Assembly: GCA_905198755.1 (NCBI GenBank) | Contig: CAJKDR010000067.1 | Span: forward strand, 1 to 5,780 | Source: an uncultured Clostridiaceae bacterium | Lineage (GTDB): Bacteria > Bacillota > Clostridia > TANB77 > CAG-508 | DNA: 5,780 bases | Direction of reading: 5' to 3' | Part shown: positions 5,596 to 5,780 of the stretch, in pieces | Numbering within the stretch: the first letter of the stretch is position 1 | Layout: each line of letters starts with the position of its first letter | The notes under the pieces: model-generated | Databases searched by the model: none | What the model was told of the DNA's origin: nothing | What the model saw: only the letters and a program-made list of their open reading frames with translations | Program-made: the position numbers and the translations under genes

Positions 5596-5780
5596 TCAAA
5601 TTATAAATTTTTCTTCTGCTATTATTGTATCTGTAATTTCTTCAATAGATAAGTTTGTAGTACTTAAAATATTGTCATTGTTGTAGTGATGATTTTAAAA
5701 ATTTAACAGTACAATACAACGTGAACTCATTTGACAATCTACAGGTCTTAGAGCATCTCTCTTTAAAAGAGTTTCTTCAT
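5596..5780 (-). pseudogene. C-terminal end of a probable broken gene, possibly a small P-loop kinase, 5' part outside the window
   Basis: On the minus strand the frame entering from the right edge reads EETLLKRDALRPVDCQ, then MSSRCIVLLNF, then a TAA stop at 5695-5697. It continues in the same frame as NHHYNNDNILSTTNL and SIEEITDTIIAEEKFII to a TGA at 5596-5598. The part after the TAA reads like normal protein, with a TTNLSIEEI segment typical of the C-terminal helix of small nucleotide-binding kinases, which suggests a nonsense mutation in a once-continuous gene. A single T-to-A change (TAA to AAA) would restore it. The kinase-like assignment is from pattern memory only. Alternatively the protein really ends at 5695, and the remainder is decayed sequence. 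It converges on the RiPP cassette, with the strong terminator between them. Confidence 0.5.

Overview
The window is very AT-rich DNA with strong purine-rich ribosome binding sites (GGAGG and close variants), TATAAT-type promoters and T-tailed hairpin terminators. This points to a low-GC Gram-positive bacterium, most likely a clostridial (Clostridia) anaerobe. The oxygen-sensitive Fe-S L-serine dehydratase and the radical SAM RiPP cassette fit an anaerobe. The species cannot be named from the sequence.

Layout from left to right. (1) Positions 1-1109, minus strand: a large cytosolic protein of unknown family, cut by the left edge, with a zinc-metallopeptidase-like HECIH motif and a downstream glutamate. 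(2) A divergent promoter region. (3) 1253-2485, plus: single-chain Fe-S L-serine dehydratase, followed by a terminator at 2531-2554. (4) 2626-3327, plus: a secreted, membrane-anchored protein with a His-rich YHYH domain, a bacterial Ig-like (Big_2) domain and a C-terminal membrane segment. (5) 3174-3851, minus: a small P-loop kinase of the adenylate-kinase/topology-modulation type. It converges on gene 4, lacks a stop codon at the expected place, and reads through the shared terminator into the antisense strand of gene 4. (6) A second divergent promoter region. (7) 4000-5343 and 5343-5528, plus: a two-gene RiPP cassette of a radical SAM/SPASM maturase and a 61-residue seven-cysteine precursor, translationally coupled and closed by a strong GC-rich terminator at 5542-5567. 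(8) 5596-5780, minus: the C-terminal end of another gene, with an in-frame stop codon inside what looks like continuous protein; probably a pseudogene.

Only the RiPP pair forms a clear functional unit: the maturase would install S-adenosylmethionine-dependent cross-links, probably thioethers, on the cysteine-rich peptide. No exporter, protease or immunity gene is visible beside it. The other genes look like single-gene units with their own promoters and terminators. The most interesting items are the seven-cysteine RiPP, the stop-less kinase reading through a 17-bp perfect hairpin, the possible N-terminal-histidine metal site of the YHYH protein, and the unclassified HECIH protein.
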